Below are positions 1-18,382 of a stretch of 64,000 nt of DNA, in pieces. The notes under the pieces were generated by a model. It saw nothing but the letters and a program-made list of their open reading frames with translations, made no database searches and was not told where the DNA came from. Location of the stretch: contig VZSF01002918.1 of NCBI GenBank assembly GCA_013398295.1, positions 1,116,001 through 1,180,000 of the forward strand, written 5' to 3'. Numbering within the stretch: the stretch's first letter is position 1; the number at the start of each line of letters is the position of its first letter. The stretch comes from Chionis minor. Taxonomy: Eukaryota; Chordata; Aves; Charadriiformes; Chionididae. The translations under genes were made by a program, and so were the position numbers.

Positions 1-1395
1 AATTAAATGAAGTTGTGAACAGAATAGTTTTCTGATGACATGACACAAGGAATTATTTTTTATGGCTTTGGTTGTTTTTGTTTTTTTTTTCTTTAGAGCA
101 AAATGCCTATTATTTTTCAGGAATGCTAGAAAAATTCATGGAACCATAGACTGAAGAGATGTTGCCAAAGTGCTCTACAGCAGTATGCTCCTAAAGCTCC
201 AAAGTAATTTTAATTAGTAGCAGCACAAATATTCTTTGAACAGCTGAACAGTATTATTGTGAGTCTGCAAATACTAATTAGTGGTCACTTTGCTAACATC
301 TAGACTAAATGAGTAGTCTTTCCTAGGAATTGCTTGGGGACAAAATTCTTCACCTAGCTCATTTATGAAACATAATATAAAAATAATAGATTTATTAATT
401 ATACATTTTCTGGTGGGCGAAAATGCCAATAAAATATCTTTATTTTCAGTCAGAAGACATATTTTCAATAACGGAAGAACTGAGCTCTAGTTTTTGTTGA
501 TTTTTTTTCATTAGCTTTACTCTTAAAAATACACACTTTATTGCACAACAGTTAAAGCACAGCATTTTGAAGCATTGTTAAGAACGTGGGAACAAGAACA
601 CAAGGTTATATAGTTAATCAAGTAGTCAAAAAGCAATAAAGTCATAAGAACAGACCATTGCGATGAAATAGCTGTCTCATTCTCTTAAGATGAATTTCTT
701 AATGTTGAGATGATGTTTATTTTTTTATTGCTGTTTTTGGCATTTAGATTGTAGCTTTATCCATCACTGTGATCAACTTAACTGAACCTTTATTCCCTAA
801 AAATAAAAAAGATTTTGTTGAAATGCTAGTATCTTGCCATTGAGGTTATAAAATATTTTGAGTTAGCTACCATTCCATTTTAAAACAGGGTACATGCACA
901 ATTCAAAAATTTTCTATCGAATATTTTCTCTTCCACATATTCCATGAGAGCAGTGGGTTTAGTATAACAAAGGGAAATTAATACAACAGCATTAATGTTA
1001 CCTTACACTCCTAATTCTTAACAATTTTCAAAAGGAAACATGTGAATCAGGCCTCTAATGTTGTTTGTTCTCAGGCATACAGTCTAGATTTTCTCTTCTA
1101 AGTGCCCCACCAAGGCGAACTGTAAACAGACTGGTTTGTGTTCCTGCCCTCCATCTTGAGTTTAGTGTCATTCAATCAGAGGCCGTTTTCTGAATGCAGG
1201 GGATACCAGCAGAGTTGCCATGTGCCTTTAGTACATCAGATGAGTGAGTAGAGAACCCATCAAGGAAGTTTGTGTGTGTCTATATGTTGGGGGGTGGGAG
1301 GTTTAGCCCTGTCAAAGGTTTATTTCAGACTTGGAGGGGTGTCAGTGCTCTGTTCCTATATTTTAAGGGATTGCTCTACTAGCCTGCAGATTATT

Positions 1396-1421
1396 GGGGG
1401 GGGGGGGGGGGGGGGGGGAAN
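1396..1421. repeat. Poly-G run ending at a single N
   Basis: A run of 23 G is followed by AA and one N at 1421. The N marks an unresolved base or contig join right after the homopolymer, so the true run length is uncertain. Confidence 0.9.
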
Positions 1422-2971
1422 TAAAATTGTGTCACTGGCTGTCCAAAGTTCAGCAAGAGAGAGAGACTAAGCAAGAGTAAGGCTGATTGCGTGCCTAAAC
1501 GAGCTAAAGAGCAGTTTCCTTTAAGAGGAGGAATGCCAGGACTCCAGCTTTACATGGAACATTCCCTTGGAAATAATTTTTGGCCATGTTACTTCCTGAG
1601 AAGAGATCTGTGGCTCCCAGCTTCACGTTCAGGAACATGACACTATCCTACAGAAACACCCATGACTCCTGTAATAGGTAATAATTTTCTAGGCCTTTAG
1701 TCAGCTGTTCTAAGGCTTTCATGACACTGCCTTTTCCTTCTTGAGTCTGTCCTGACCAAGTCTTCAATTTGGCAGGCTGAAGACCAGGCAGGTCCAGGCT
1801 GTTTCTGCCTCAGTTACCCTTGTGTACTACAAATCCTTCCCCAACACCATGATCATGAGTTCGTTCATATTTTTTAGATATTCATGTATTAGTAGGAGAA
1901 GGAAGGGATGAGACATAAATAGAAAGATAAATAGAAGTGGCCTTATTCCACTCTTAGCCTTAAACTGAACTCAGTTAGGACAAGTATTACTTTAATTAAA
2001 GTGATTATTTCATTCCATATGTGACTGCCTTGTAATCAGACACTTAACAGACCTGTCAACTCTCATGCCTTCTTTATGAGAGTCTTCTACATGGGGTGCA
2101 CGTGCTATTCACTTGCAAAGCAACTCCCTGGCTCCAGGCTGCACAGCAGACTGAGCCGTGATACTGCTTAGTGTTACAGTAGTGGTGGTGTCTTCTGCTG
2201 TGATCTCTGAGCTCAAGAGCGTCTTGCAGCATAGTCTATGACCCCTGACCCATGTCATAATACCACAGCTTCATCATCTGCCATTAAGTGTCTGCCATCA
2301 GAGTATAGAGAAGGCAAGAAAAATCATCCCTCTATTCTCTTTTTCTTTTTCCAAATATTCAGTCAGCTCCCACCACAGTAGATATTTCAAGTAGCCGTGT
2401 AGAAAGAGTGTATACCTGCAAAGATAGTGAAGGGAGGACAGAAATTGTTTGCTTAAAGGACCCAAAAAACACAATTTTGGAAAAGAATTGCCATTTCCAT
2501 CATTTTTGAGGAATACAAGAGGGAGTAGGGCGAGTTCAGTCTGAGGGTATTTTACTGTGTAAAAAATTCTCCACTTATTCATTCATTTGTTAGGATAAGG
2601 GTGAATTAAAATTCCTTCTCGATGCAAAACCATACAAGCATCTTAAAAGTTGAGATTAGAATTCAATACAAAAATAAGATTAATTATTTCAAACATTTTA
2701 AGGGAAATATGCATAAACCAAAAAGATTACTGCAGCTGATCACTCTGGTCTCAGTGCTTTTTTTTTTTTTTCATACAGATGTCTATTTGATCTCATTAAG
2801 AATTCTGGATTAACAAGAAGTATGAGACTGGGCCCTTGATCATCCCAGAAATAAAACCTTATTTGTTAATTCAAATTCCTAAGCAATTATGGTAGAAATT
2901 GAACGTAATGGGATCTATAAATAGATCACATAATTTCCAGCTAAGTCCCTATATCCATACACACAGACCCC

Positions 2972-3021
2972 CATACACACACACACACACACTCTCACAC
3001 GCGCGCGCACACACACACACG
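2972..3021. repeat. (CA)n/(CG)n microsatellite
   Basis: An alternating CA tract is interrupted by CTCT and a short CGCGCGCG stretch. An open reading frame crosses it but is an artefact of the repeat. Confidence 0.9.
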
Positions 3022-4861
3022 CTTATATGCTACTTGATTTTACATAGGATCACTTGTTTCCTGATCTTTTTAGGGCAGACAGATACATTGAAACAAGGTT
3101 ATACCTGCAATGATTACAGGTTAGCTAACAAAGTTTGTAAGCGTATAAGTATCAGATCACGTGAGGCCAAAAATCTACTGAATCACGCAGGATTGGAAAA
3201 ATTCTATTATGAGATTTTCATGTTTACGTGGATAAAAATGAGGAAGGGAAAAATGAAAGTAGCTTTCATTCTGTGGCAGTGGACTTAATTCTTATTAATC
3301 TACACTACACAGACATTCAGCATGCTCTTAATTTCTTGACTACTGATAGGAAATGTTGTCAGGGGAAAGACAAGGCATTATTTAAGGTGATGGAAGTGTC
3401 ATGAACTATAATATAAAATTATAAATTTTAACTTTCTAATAAAAAGAAATCTACCTGTAAAGTCCATTAGGCAGCTGAGTAGGTTTTGAAAAGAAGTCAC
3501 TTATGCTTCAACAAAGCTACGTTCAAAGTAGACCAGGTAAAATACTTAAGAGATAAATCAAGAGGATCATCTTGTAATTATAGAGCAACTGAAATAACCC
3601 CAATGGGGTCCAACCCTCTGATCTCTAAGTCTGGGAGAAACAGAACATGGCATTTGAGTGTGAACACTGAATGAACAGAAAGCCACCTGTGACACTAGAA
3701 GATGAATATTTTTCCAAAGTCAGCAGACATGGAAAAAGCAATTGTATTGCGTCCACAAAAATGGAAAGACAGTAGGAATTCAGGACTGGATTACATGATG
3801 TTTCCTTCTTTTAGAAAAACATAGCCCTGCACAGTGAAGTTTCATCACTTCTCCAGTTTGTCAGCTTGTATATATGCTGCAGATTTGTTGAGGCAAACCT
3901 TCTCCAATGCGAGGTGAGAAAATGACTGGTTGTACAACAAGTTTGATACTCACACAGTGCCACAAAGGAATACCAGCAGAGACAATATGTGGCTTTCCTC
4001 ATGAAGAGGGGTAGAAGGCATTTGTAGAAAATCAGGAAAGTGATTTTTATTGCAGCTATTTTGACTTTTGTTTTTGCATATATAGAGGCTTCTGACACAG
4101 AACTGCTATGTTCACATCTCTCGGCAAGCAACAGAGTACTTATCTTGGGCCCACAACTTAATTTATCATATTTACGCTAGCAATGAATGTGGTAGCTATT
4201 ATATGTAAAAGGTGGCTAATTTAAAAAACCTGTAGAAGCAGACACTGAAATGGATTCCAAAGAAAGGTAGAAAACTAGATCCAAATCCATTGCTCAAGTT
4301 TTTCTGCTACATTTCCTTTTGTCTTGTAGCTACTGAGGTCTCCTATCAAGACGTTTTAATATCCCATTCCTCTTACACAGCATACAATCCTGCAAAATGT
4401 GGCAGTCTATTTGTCAGCAAATTACATTTATTTTTGTAGAGTAAGTAGACAATTTGCTACAGGTTACAGCATCATAAAGTTCTATCCCAGCTGTCCTAAG
4501 ATATAATTTCTTTTCCTAGTTAAATCATGAAAGTCCTATCTCCAATACATAAACACGGTGCTTGCTGATCCATTTGCTTTAGTCTTGTCTTTTTGTTGTT
4601 TCAATCATCTGTAATTCCTACCCATGGATACACAGTTTGGTGCTCTAGACAAGTCATCCAGAAGGAGTTTGCCTGTTCTCTGTTTGTGTTCTATCTTGTT
4701 ATCTATCATTTGTGTTTATTCATCTTGTTAATATCATATTTATCGACATTGGTATTCATTCTAGCTTCGCACCTAATTGTTCTGCCAAGCTGTCTGTCCA
4801 CCACTGACTACTCTCCCTGTCACTGTCATCACTGTACTTATCACAACACCTGAAAAACAAG

Positions 4862-4900
4862 AACACTTCGGCGGGGCGGGGTGNNNNNNNNNGGGGGGTG
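4862..4900. repeat. G-rich tract with a 9-base gap
   Basis: G-rich sequence on both sides of nine Ns at 4884-4892. This is the second of three G-rich runs in the left 6 kb, two of which coincide with missing bases. Confidence 0.8.
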
Positions 4901-5569
4901 GGAGGCAAAATTACCTTTTTTGCGCTGGTGTTAATGTGGCCTCTTCTTTTTATTGTTGCTAAAAATTTTGACTAATGAGATTCAACTTGATTAATATCTA
5001 AATGACCTAAATTCATTCAATGGCTATTCTTCAAGTGAATATTTTTATCCTATGAGCTCAGGCAGCAATTATTGGAGATTCGTCTTGACAGTTCTCAAGA
5101 CACAGATATGCTTAAAAAAATCTTAAAGACTGGACAATAATGTTGTAACAAATAGTTCATTTTAAATACAGACAGATTCCAATACTTAAAATATACCACA
5201 AGTCCTATAAGATAATGAATCAAAATGTTAGTGACTACCTCCCACACACACTGTAAGGGAACAGCTCAGGAATAATACCAATGTAAATTTGGTCAGTATC
5301 TGAAGATTCATTACTGTAAACATAATTAGTTTCTTGTAGTCATCTTGCCCAGATTCAAAAGGTTAGCTTTCTTCAAGTGTCTTCTGACTGACTTCATGCT
5401 TCACAGAGTATTCAGAACATTGCAGGAATTAACATCCACAGTTATTACCATTTTAAAACTACAAACACACAGGAATTGCTAAGTTTCCAAAGGCTTTCTT
5501 CACAACCGGAATGAAAAATAAAAATGGTGGTAATGGTGTATGTTTACTTTGACATCACCCTTTTTTTTT

Positions 5570-5585
5570 GGGGGGGGGGGGGGGG
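5570..5585. repeat. Poly-G run after poly-T
   Basis: Nine T are followed by 16 G and then purine-rich sequence. Simple low-complexity DNA in intergenic sequence. Confidence 0.85.
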
Positions 5586-6810
5586 AGAAGAAAAAAAAAA
5601 TATCCTTGGAATAATAAGGAAGTATAATGCAATTAATTAAGCTGGCTACTTCTCAGTCTTTATGGCTGGACAACGCAATCTAATTCTTAGTTTAGGACCA
5701 TGGAAGACAATGGAATTTCATTCTCTCACAAATGTTTGGTATTTCCATTTTCAATTCACAAGTGCCACAGAATCTCTCCCTCTTTACTGCTCTCCTACAG
5801 GATGTAAGTCACTTTCTTAATTGTACATTAGATGCTCTGGTTATTTATCCCAGAGCACTTAATGTGCCAGCTGGGTGGAAACCCAACCACTTTCACTTTG
5901 ACTCTAGTAACTGGAGATAATTCACCACTATGATCTCAAACAGTGTCACTGGAATATTTATGACCAAGACCTTTGCATTAAATGTCATCTGAAAGGCAAC
6001 AGATTTAGTAACATTTTTTTCTAGTAGCCTTCTTTCCTACCACCATTTTGATTTAACATTAAGGAAATATCCATATGCGAAGGAAATACCCATATATTGT
6101 TCAGAATACATTGTGCAGTGAAACTAATAGGCTAAGACTGTTAAAAACACAGTCTGCAGATAAAGGAACCAAACACATGATCAGCAATTACAAAGTTAAT
6201 GTTATGTGTTGAGTTTTTCATTTGTTTTCCTTTAAAACAAAATGACAACTTGAATAAAATTTTCACAGTCTCTATAAAAAAGACAATAGACTGCTAGCTT
6301 CCCTTTACAGAACTCTTCTTCTGTTAGAAAAATAACAGTGATTCAGGGAAATAGTAAGCTGACATAGAGGCATGCAGAGTTGAACAAAAGTTTTCATTTT
6401 TGCTGTTGCATTAAGCTGAGAAAATAAATTGCCATGAATAATTTCTTAAACTTAAACTTCTGGTCTACTCATAGACAATTGACTAGAAGTTCTTGATTTT
6501 TTTAATATCATTGTTTATTTCACCCTATCTGACAAACACATAAATTTAATTCTGTGGATTAAAACCACTAAAGGACAAATCACCATATGATGTATCAGAC
6601 CCATCATTTCTTTTTTTTAATCAGGTGAATGTGAAGGTGTTTACTGATTAAATGTGTCTATATATGTAATTTTAGCATTCATGAGCAGTTGCACGTACAA
6701 GTAGCCATTCACTTTGCCTTATTGTGCATCACTTCTATTAAGTTCTGATTGCTATTATGCTGAAAGCTACATGTAGAGACAGAACTACAGTGAGGAAAAG
6801 AAGAAAAGCA

Positions 6811-6832
6811 AAAGGGAAAGGGAAAGGGAAAA
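6811..6832. repeat. (GGGAAA)n short tandem repeat
   Basis: About three to four units of a GGGAAA hexamer in a purine-rich stretch. Confidence 0.8.
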
Positions 6833-9309
6833 ATATGAACAAAACTTACTATGCATTTATAGAATCAGAGGTTCATTTAGACTGAGACAACTATTTCTTC
6901 AGTTTATCAACTTACTTGCTTATCTCCTTTAATCTCTTCTTGGTGACTGTTCGTTATGGGCCATAACAGTTACGCTCTGAGACAGCATCCTCATACATTG
7001 CATAGCAAATATCAGCTCCAAATAACTTTCTTAAAACTGAAGACTTGGACCAAAACAAATTCAGCTAGAAAGCTGCTGATTTTATTGTGACTTCCAGAAG
7101 AGAAAAGGTATCAACAGGAGATTCTTAATGCATGAAGTCAGCCTCTTAATGTGTGAGTTTTCACACTACCAGTATGCTCTGTGATTACAACAATCTGGTT
7201 TTTGTGTGCGGAGTTCAACTAGATGTGGATAAGACTAGTAATAAAAAGTTATGCAAGAAACAACTATGTTCAATGCACAGGGTAACAAATGAAGCAATGC
7301 AATACATATTATTTGAAATGAATATTGTTTGTGAATTTGTATTTTATGGGATTACTCATAATATGTTTTTGAAAGAACAAAGAAATTGTCCATCTTCATC
7401 TCTGAGGTTCTGCCATGATCAAATGGCTACTTAAACTGAAGACTTCTTGGTTCAATATAGCAAGTGGCATTTTTTCACTGACTTTTACTTCAAGAATGCA
7501 ACACTTTCTTCAAAATAGGTGAAATTTTTGACAGGACATGTTTTTTCAAGACCTATTCATTTCCTTATTTTTGGGTGAATAGATATGCAGAACATGATTA
7601 AAATGCCACACCATGATTTTAAAAGGTCTTTTAGTCAGTCCCATTTTGGGAGACAGTTGAAGCCACAAAGATTCTAAGTCTGCCAGTTTTATTGGTTTTA
7701 CATTTCGCAGTTACAAAAAGGGAACAGAAAACTTGCTTTAATTTTTTTTTTTTTTTTAGCGTTATGGGTATTAACAGTGCCATAGCAGTCAAATCAAGAA
7801 ATATTTTCTTTGATCCACATCACTGTCTTTGAGCCCCTTTGAATACTTTGCTTTACTTTCCCTTGTAGATAGACAAAATACGGGATTTGACACAGATTCA
7901 TTAACATTGACCTTATAAAGAACATGTTTAGCGAATATTCACAGAAAGCTACATAGCTAGTTCAGAAAAGTTGCACAGCTCAGTAAATTACTGTTCCCTG
8001 TTCTAAAGGAAATGCCTGCAGATTTTGATGCATTCAATTTGATTACTACTGTTTTAGTCTGCATAAGTAAAAGTTTTCCATTATAAATATTCACTGAAAA
8101 TAGTATAGACTGATTTGACCAGATCAGGCAATACAATAGCTGACAATTTATAGCATAATAGTTCATACAAGGTCTAGGCTTAACACTTCATGTTAGGTTC
8201 TAAGGGGACTAAGAAACTTCCCTTTTGTAAGGACATTTCTATACTTTACTTTCCTCAAATAATCTACTCACAACATTAAGGATATCCAACTTATAACTTA
8301 CCTAGATAGCTTCTGCACTAGTAAAACACTGTGTTCTGCTTAATTCAGTGCAGTGTGCTTTGTTTACACATATTCAGGGAACACATGGCCAAAACAAATG
8401 GACATAACAAGAAAATTATGTTTATTGTTATGTTTCATTTTTGTTCTTTTTCTGTGTTTTTTCAGAAGTTTAAGTGAACAAGTATTTTATACTCACAAAA
8501 CTGACAACATTCCATTGCTTTCCCATGCCACTAAAATTAAAACACCTCATCACATTTATTTAAAAAGCAAACAACATTTCTTTCTTTATTACCCAATTAA
8601 ACACATGTACGATTAATTAAATGAGAAAAATATAAGTTACTCCTCATTGGTTTTGCCAGTGTTAAGTGTTCAGGATCTAACATTAGCCCCAAAACTTCTT
8701 GGTGTAGAAATGACAGAAGTTAAGATGGTCAACTAGAGGATGATAATAAAATTTACAACAAGAATTAGTAAAGCCTTAAACTTTTTCTGTAAAAGCATTT
8801 AACTACTGTCCCTAAAATGTTTTCTAAGGGATATCATTGCCAATAATGGATACTTACAGACCATCTGGGTGAAATAAGTCAAGGAATTTTTCTCATACCT
8901 ACACTGCAAATTAATTCTCTCTTCACTGATCTTCCTTCTGTTCCAGTCTAATTCCCTTAAATACTTCCATATGTTGTATGGCACAAAACAAACCACGCTC
9001 AAACAACATTCTGATACACACGAAGTTTTGCTTAGTTTGAATTACAGTACTTTTGAAATGTAGCTATCCCAAATCATATGATTATAGGCTTCTAATTGCT
9101 TGAAGAAGGTAGTCACAGGACAGTAGTTACAGTCTCATTCCACTCTTGTTCCAGCATAGTATAAAGAAAATACTTAATTTGATTTTTATTTAAAGGTTTC
9201 CTCAACACTCATCATCGGTAGCTAAGTTACTCTACCATTTGGTGCACCATAAATGCAAAAGCTTCCATAAAATCGCCATTGCTTTGCGGGTTCTTTGTTT
9301 TCTACATTA

Positions 9310-9545
9310 TCCGAGAGATTTAGATTAGATATTAGGAAGAAATTCTTTGCTGTCAGGGTGGTGAGACACTGGAACAAGTCACCCAGAGAAGTTGTGGCTG
9401 CCCCATCCCTGGGGGTGTTCAAGGCCAAGTTGGATGGGACTTTGAGTGACCTGGTCTAGTGGAAGGTGTCCCTGCCCATGGCAGGGGGGTGGAACTAGAT
9501 GATCTTTAAGGTCCCTTCCAACCTAAACCATTCTGTGATTCTATT
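9310..9545 (+). mobile_element. CR1 retrotransposon 3' fragment
   Basis: Matches the typical 3' end of avian CR1 LINEs: 'gattagatattaggaag', 'ggtgagacactggaac', 'tggatgggactttgag' and 'aggtcccttccaacct' in order, ending in the terminal octamer-like repeat 'attctgtgattctatt'. The end of the element at 9545 gives plus orientation. It is 5'-truncated, as is usual for CR1. Confidence 0.92.
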
Positions 9546-11429
9546 ACACTACATTTCTGTAAAAAATAAAATTGTTCAAACAGTAGAGGTGAAAACACCC
9601 TCCACGTAGGCTGCAACATTTCATATGGATTTCCTATCTCACGAACCAAACAAATATGAAGAGTATTCCCTCTTCATGGCTGCCTGAATCTAACACAGGT
9701 CCTCTGAGCTTTCCAAAAAGCACAAAGGAAGAGCTGACTAGGACCAAAATGGTACTCAGCACATGACAGAAAAGCAGGAAAAACATAACTGTGGCAAAAG
9801 CGTGGGGGAGTATAGTAGGAGAGAGTAGAACAAAGAGCAGATGGACCAGCCAAACCAGAGACAAAAGAAGGATGGAAGGAAGGCAGGTTTCTCAGATACA
9901 CTGTTACCTGATTTCTCATAAGTGAGGATGGACAGATTCACCTCTGCGCCACAAATGTCAACTGAGTGGTTCCTCATGACCCAGCAACTACATTTGTGCT
10001 CTTTTCAGTGAAGGAACTGAAAAGGAAATTGTACAACAGAACTAGTTAAACTTCTCTGGAAGAGAACTCTCACGGATCCCAAAAGAAAAATAATCCATTA
10101 CTATGAATCATCTCTCTTCCATTCAGTTTAAAACCAGTCTGCTAATCTGTTAGTATGTGAAAAAGGTAACAGTATTTATCTTTGCTTGTAGTCAAGTTTC
10201 TTCCAATCAGCTACATGGCATATCCCTAAAAAGGTAAATATATATTTTCACATGCTTAATCCCAGCTGATTAGGTTTGGTGGGTGCTTTTTCCATGTTTA
10301 AATTCTAAACCAAATTTCAAAATGAAATATAAAATCGAGAAGACAGTATACCTGGAAAACTCAAAACTTGGTATGAAAATAAAAAACAAGTCTCATTAAA
10401 CTACAGCTTTGTTTTAAATCTCAAACTTTCATGGGTTTAAGATATTATTTTGAAAGGTTGACACTGGTAACATTGCATCAAAATTTAGAACGTCAGCCTA
10501 TAATAGGTTTTTGACATAACTCAACTAAAATCATTGTATGGCCAATGCAAGTGAGCATTACTTTGCAGCAGAAAATTAAATATTGCATAATGCCCACAAA
10601 ATTCTAAAATCTTACACTTCAGGAAATCTGTTAAACACCCTATTGTGTCCCAGCAAATACCTTACTTTAAACTTGATAAATTTCAGAAAAGGATTTTAAA
10701 TTTTCATTCATTACTGGCATACAAAATTAAGGCCTTAGTCACATCACTTTACATATAATAGCAATAGAAATGATAAAATTAATTATAGAAATTTCCTAAT
10801 GCTAATAATTTTTTGAAAAACTTAAAGATCAACAGTAAAATTGTCTGTAAACCTGGGTTTCATGGCTCATCTGAAAGACCTGGTATTGCTCTGGATGAAA
10901 CTGTTGCTTTCTTAGCCCTCTTTGTACTCAAATTATAAGGCAACGTGTCAAAAATCTCAAAATAAAGGGAACAAAAAAGAAAGTCTTGTCTTTTCAAATC
11001 AGTAAGCAGCTGGCCCACAAAGTTTTACTTACAGCTAAGGACACTGTCTCAAGATTACTTTTTCTCCATGCTGTATTTCATTCCACTGTTAAATGCAGAG
11101 CTATGTGAATCTATATCAGGCAAAACACTCACTGCACACCAACGCAATTGAAAAGTGGATCAAATATGTTCAGAAGCAGAGACATACCCTTCTCCATATT
11201 CAGCACCTCCTCTTTATTTATGTACATCTCAGATCAATGTATGTCATTTCAATGATTTTTTCCACAATAGCTTGGGGATGGATGTGTCATTTTAGGGGTA
11301 GACTGACTATAAGGTTTTGGTATAGGTGATGTCTGAAAAATAGCTAGCACAGAATCACAGAGTTTCTGCAGCTTAAAGCTGAATGTGTGGCTTGAACAAA
11401 CAAGGGCACAGTAACCCAGACTGGCCATG
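9546..11429. other. Intergenic; no gene seen
   Basis: AT-rich sequence without recognisable exons. Three overlapping minus-strand frames near 9.6-9.98 kb are unsupported. A short 'cagaatcacagag' at about 11350 resembles a CR1 end but is too short to call. Confidence 0.6.
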
Positions 11430-12667
11430 CCAATCTATTTCAAAGGGGCAGGAGGGCTCCCTGCCCTGGCCCTGGGGGCAAACAACAGGTTTGCAATGCC
11501 TATTAACATCCTGCCACATGGGTCTTGACACCGCTCCAGTGAGCGCAGCCAGGGGCTGCATTTGGCCAGCGTGCCCCCTGCCCTCAGCAAGGCGGTGCTG
11601 GCCACAGCGAGCGAGGCAGACAGACAGCAGGTCCAGCTTCTGCGCCAGGGACACTACCTGGCCCCTTCCTCTGACACCATTGACCACCTTGGCAGACGCT
11701 CCCAGCTCTTGGAGAGTCCACAGGGGGAGCCCAAGTCCACCCCCAACACCCACCCATCCTCTCTCCCACCACAAACAGGGAAACGGCCCCTAAAAGTACA
11801 GCTTGACCTCAAAGGGAAGAAATCTGGGCGTTCCTCCTCCAGTCGCCCCTCCACACTGGGTTGCGACAAGCAGTTTTGGCCAAGCAGGCATTCTGACTTA
11901 AAGCAAAGGCCACACGCTCGTGTTTACTCATGGCTGACGATGAAACGGCGAAAGCCGACAAGGCCGGGTTCCATCTGTGTAATTCTCTGAGATATTCCAA
12001 AAGAAGTGAGTCTAACGCACCACAGAGACAAGAATATGCTGTGCTTCAGCCACCACCATGAGGTCTAAGCGATGCCTGCATATGCAGCACGCTTCTCAGG
12101 CACCTTTGGAACAGCCACAGTGAACACCCACTTGCAGCAAGGTGGTCTTGGGGCTAACGATGGAAGATCCGTGGGTTTGATTTGTACAGGCACAAACCAA
12201 CAGTGAACCTGGCAACCCGCTGGCATGACTGATGTCACAGGCTGCAGCGACTGAGTGGCACGGCCCAGCTCCCTCTGCTGACCCAGACCCCGGCTTCCGT
12301 TTGTCACAAGGAAGGGATAAACTCTCCAGTGCGTAGGCACTGTGCGTAGCTGACTGCCCACAAGGGGGCTGCTCGGGGATACAGATCTGTCCGTACAAAT
12401 CTACCTTGGAAGTACTGCATTTTGACTTACCCGGGTGCTAGTTTGGGTTCTTTTTATTGATTTTCTTTTCTCCCATGTTTCTGTGACCTGGGAAATGGAG
12501 TGCTGCATTGCCTTAAAACCCACCGCTGCATGGCCACTAGTTATGATGGGATAAACTTACAACCCAACTCATTAAGGGAAAAAGCATCACTCTTCACTTT
12601 GCTTGCCATTTATTATTCACTGATACAGAGAATCCGTCATGCTCGGATACTAGGGAATCGCATATGG
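11430..12667. repeat. 1.24-kb block A, near-identical to 20579-21816
   Basis: Reading both blocks side by side, I see the same sequence at a constant offset of 9149 with no indels and two substitutions (about 11670 and 12298). It starts at 'ccaatctatttc' and ends inside the amylase 3'UTR at 'catatgg'. It therefore covers the 3' flank of amylase copy 1, including its poly(A) signal. The open frames it carries (142, 136 and 133 codons, for example) are the same in both blocks because the duplication is recent, so this is not evidence of coding. Confidence 0.95.
12609..12614 (-). terminator. Poly(A) signal AATAAA, amylase copy 1
   Basis: AATAAA on the minus strand about 105 nt after the stop codon of copy 1. 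A fitting spacing for a short amylase 3'UTR. Confidence 0.75.
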
Positions 12668-12716
12668 GGGAAACAGTGAATGTACAGACCGAACGGACAA
12701 GGACGTTTCTTCTGAG

Positions 12717-18337
<5,621 letters not shown>

Positions 18338-18375
18338 GGTGCCTTCACTATGAGGCTGTGGTCTCTCCACTGACA

Positions 18376-18382
18376 ATTTATA
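18376..18382 (-). promoter_or_regulatory. TATA box, amylase copy 1
   Basis: TATAAAT on the minus strand about 40 nt upstream of the ATG at 18337. This implies a very short 5'UTR, as is usual for pancreatic amylase genes. Confidence 0.75.

Larger units (their letters stand above)
1..9309. other. Intergenic, AT-rich; no gene seen
   Basis: I find no splice-supported exons or recognisable protein in this stretch. The open frames are short, lack homology I can recognise and are scattered on both strands. It holds simple repeats and two assembly gaps, annotated separately. It lies 3' of the amylase cluster. Confidence 0.7.

Noticed and set aside
2899..3288. 129-codon frame with a His/Thr-rich stretch
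   Set aside because: The middle is a translated CA/CG microsatellite; the rest has no homology I recognise.
11562..11990. 142-codon plus-strand frame, identical at 20711-21139
   Set aside because: The identity comes from a duplication with only two changes in 1.24 kb, so it says nothing about selection. No motif, splice sites or start context support it, and other frames in the block are equally open.
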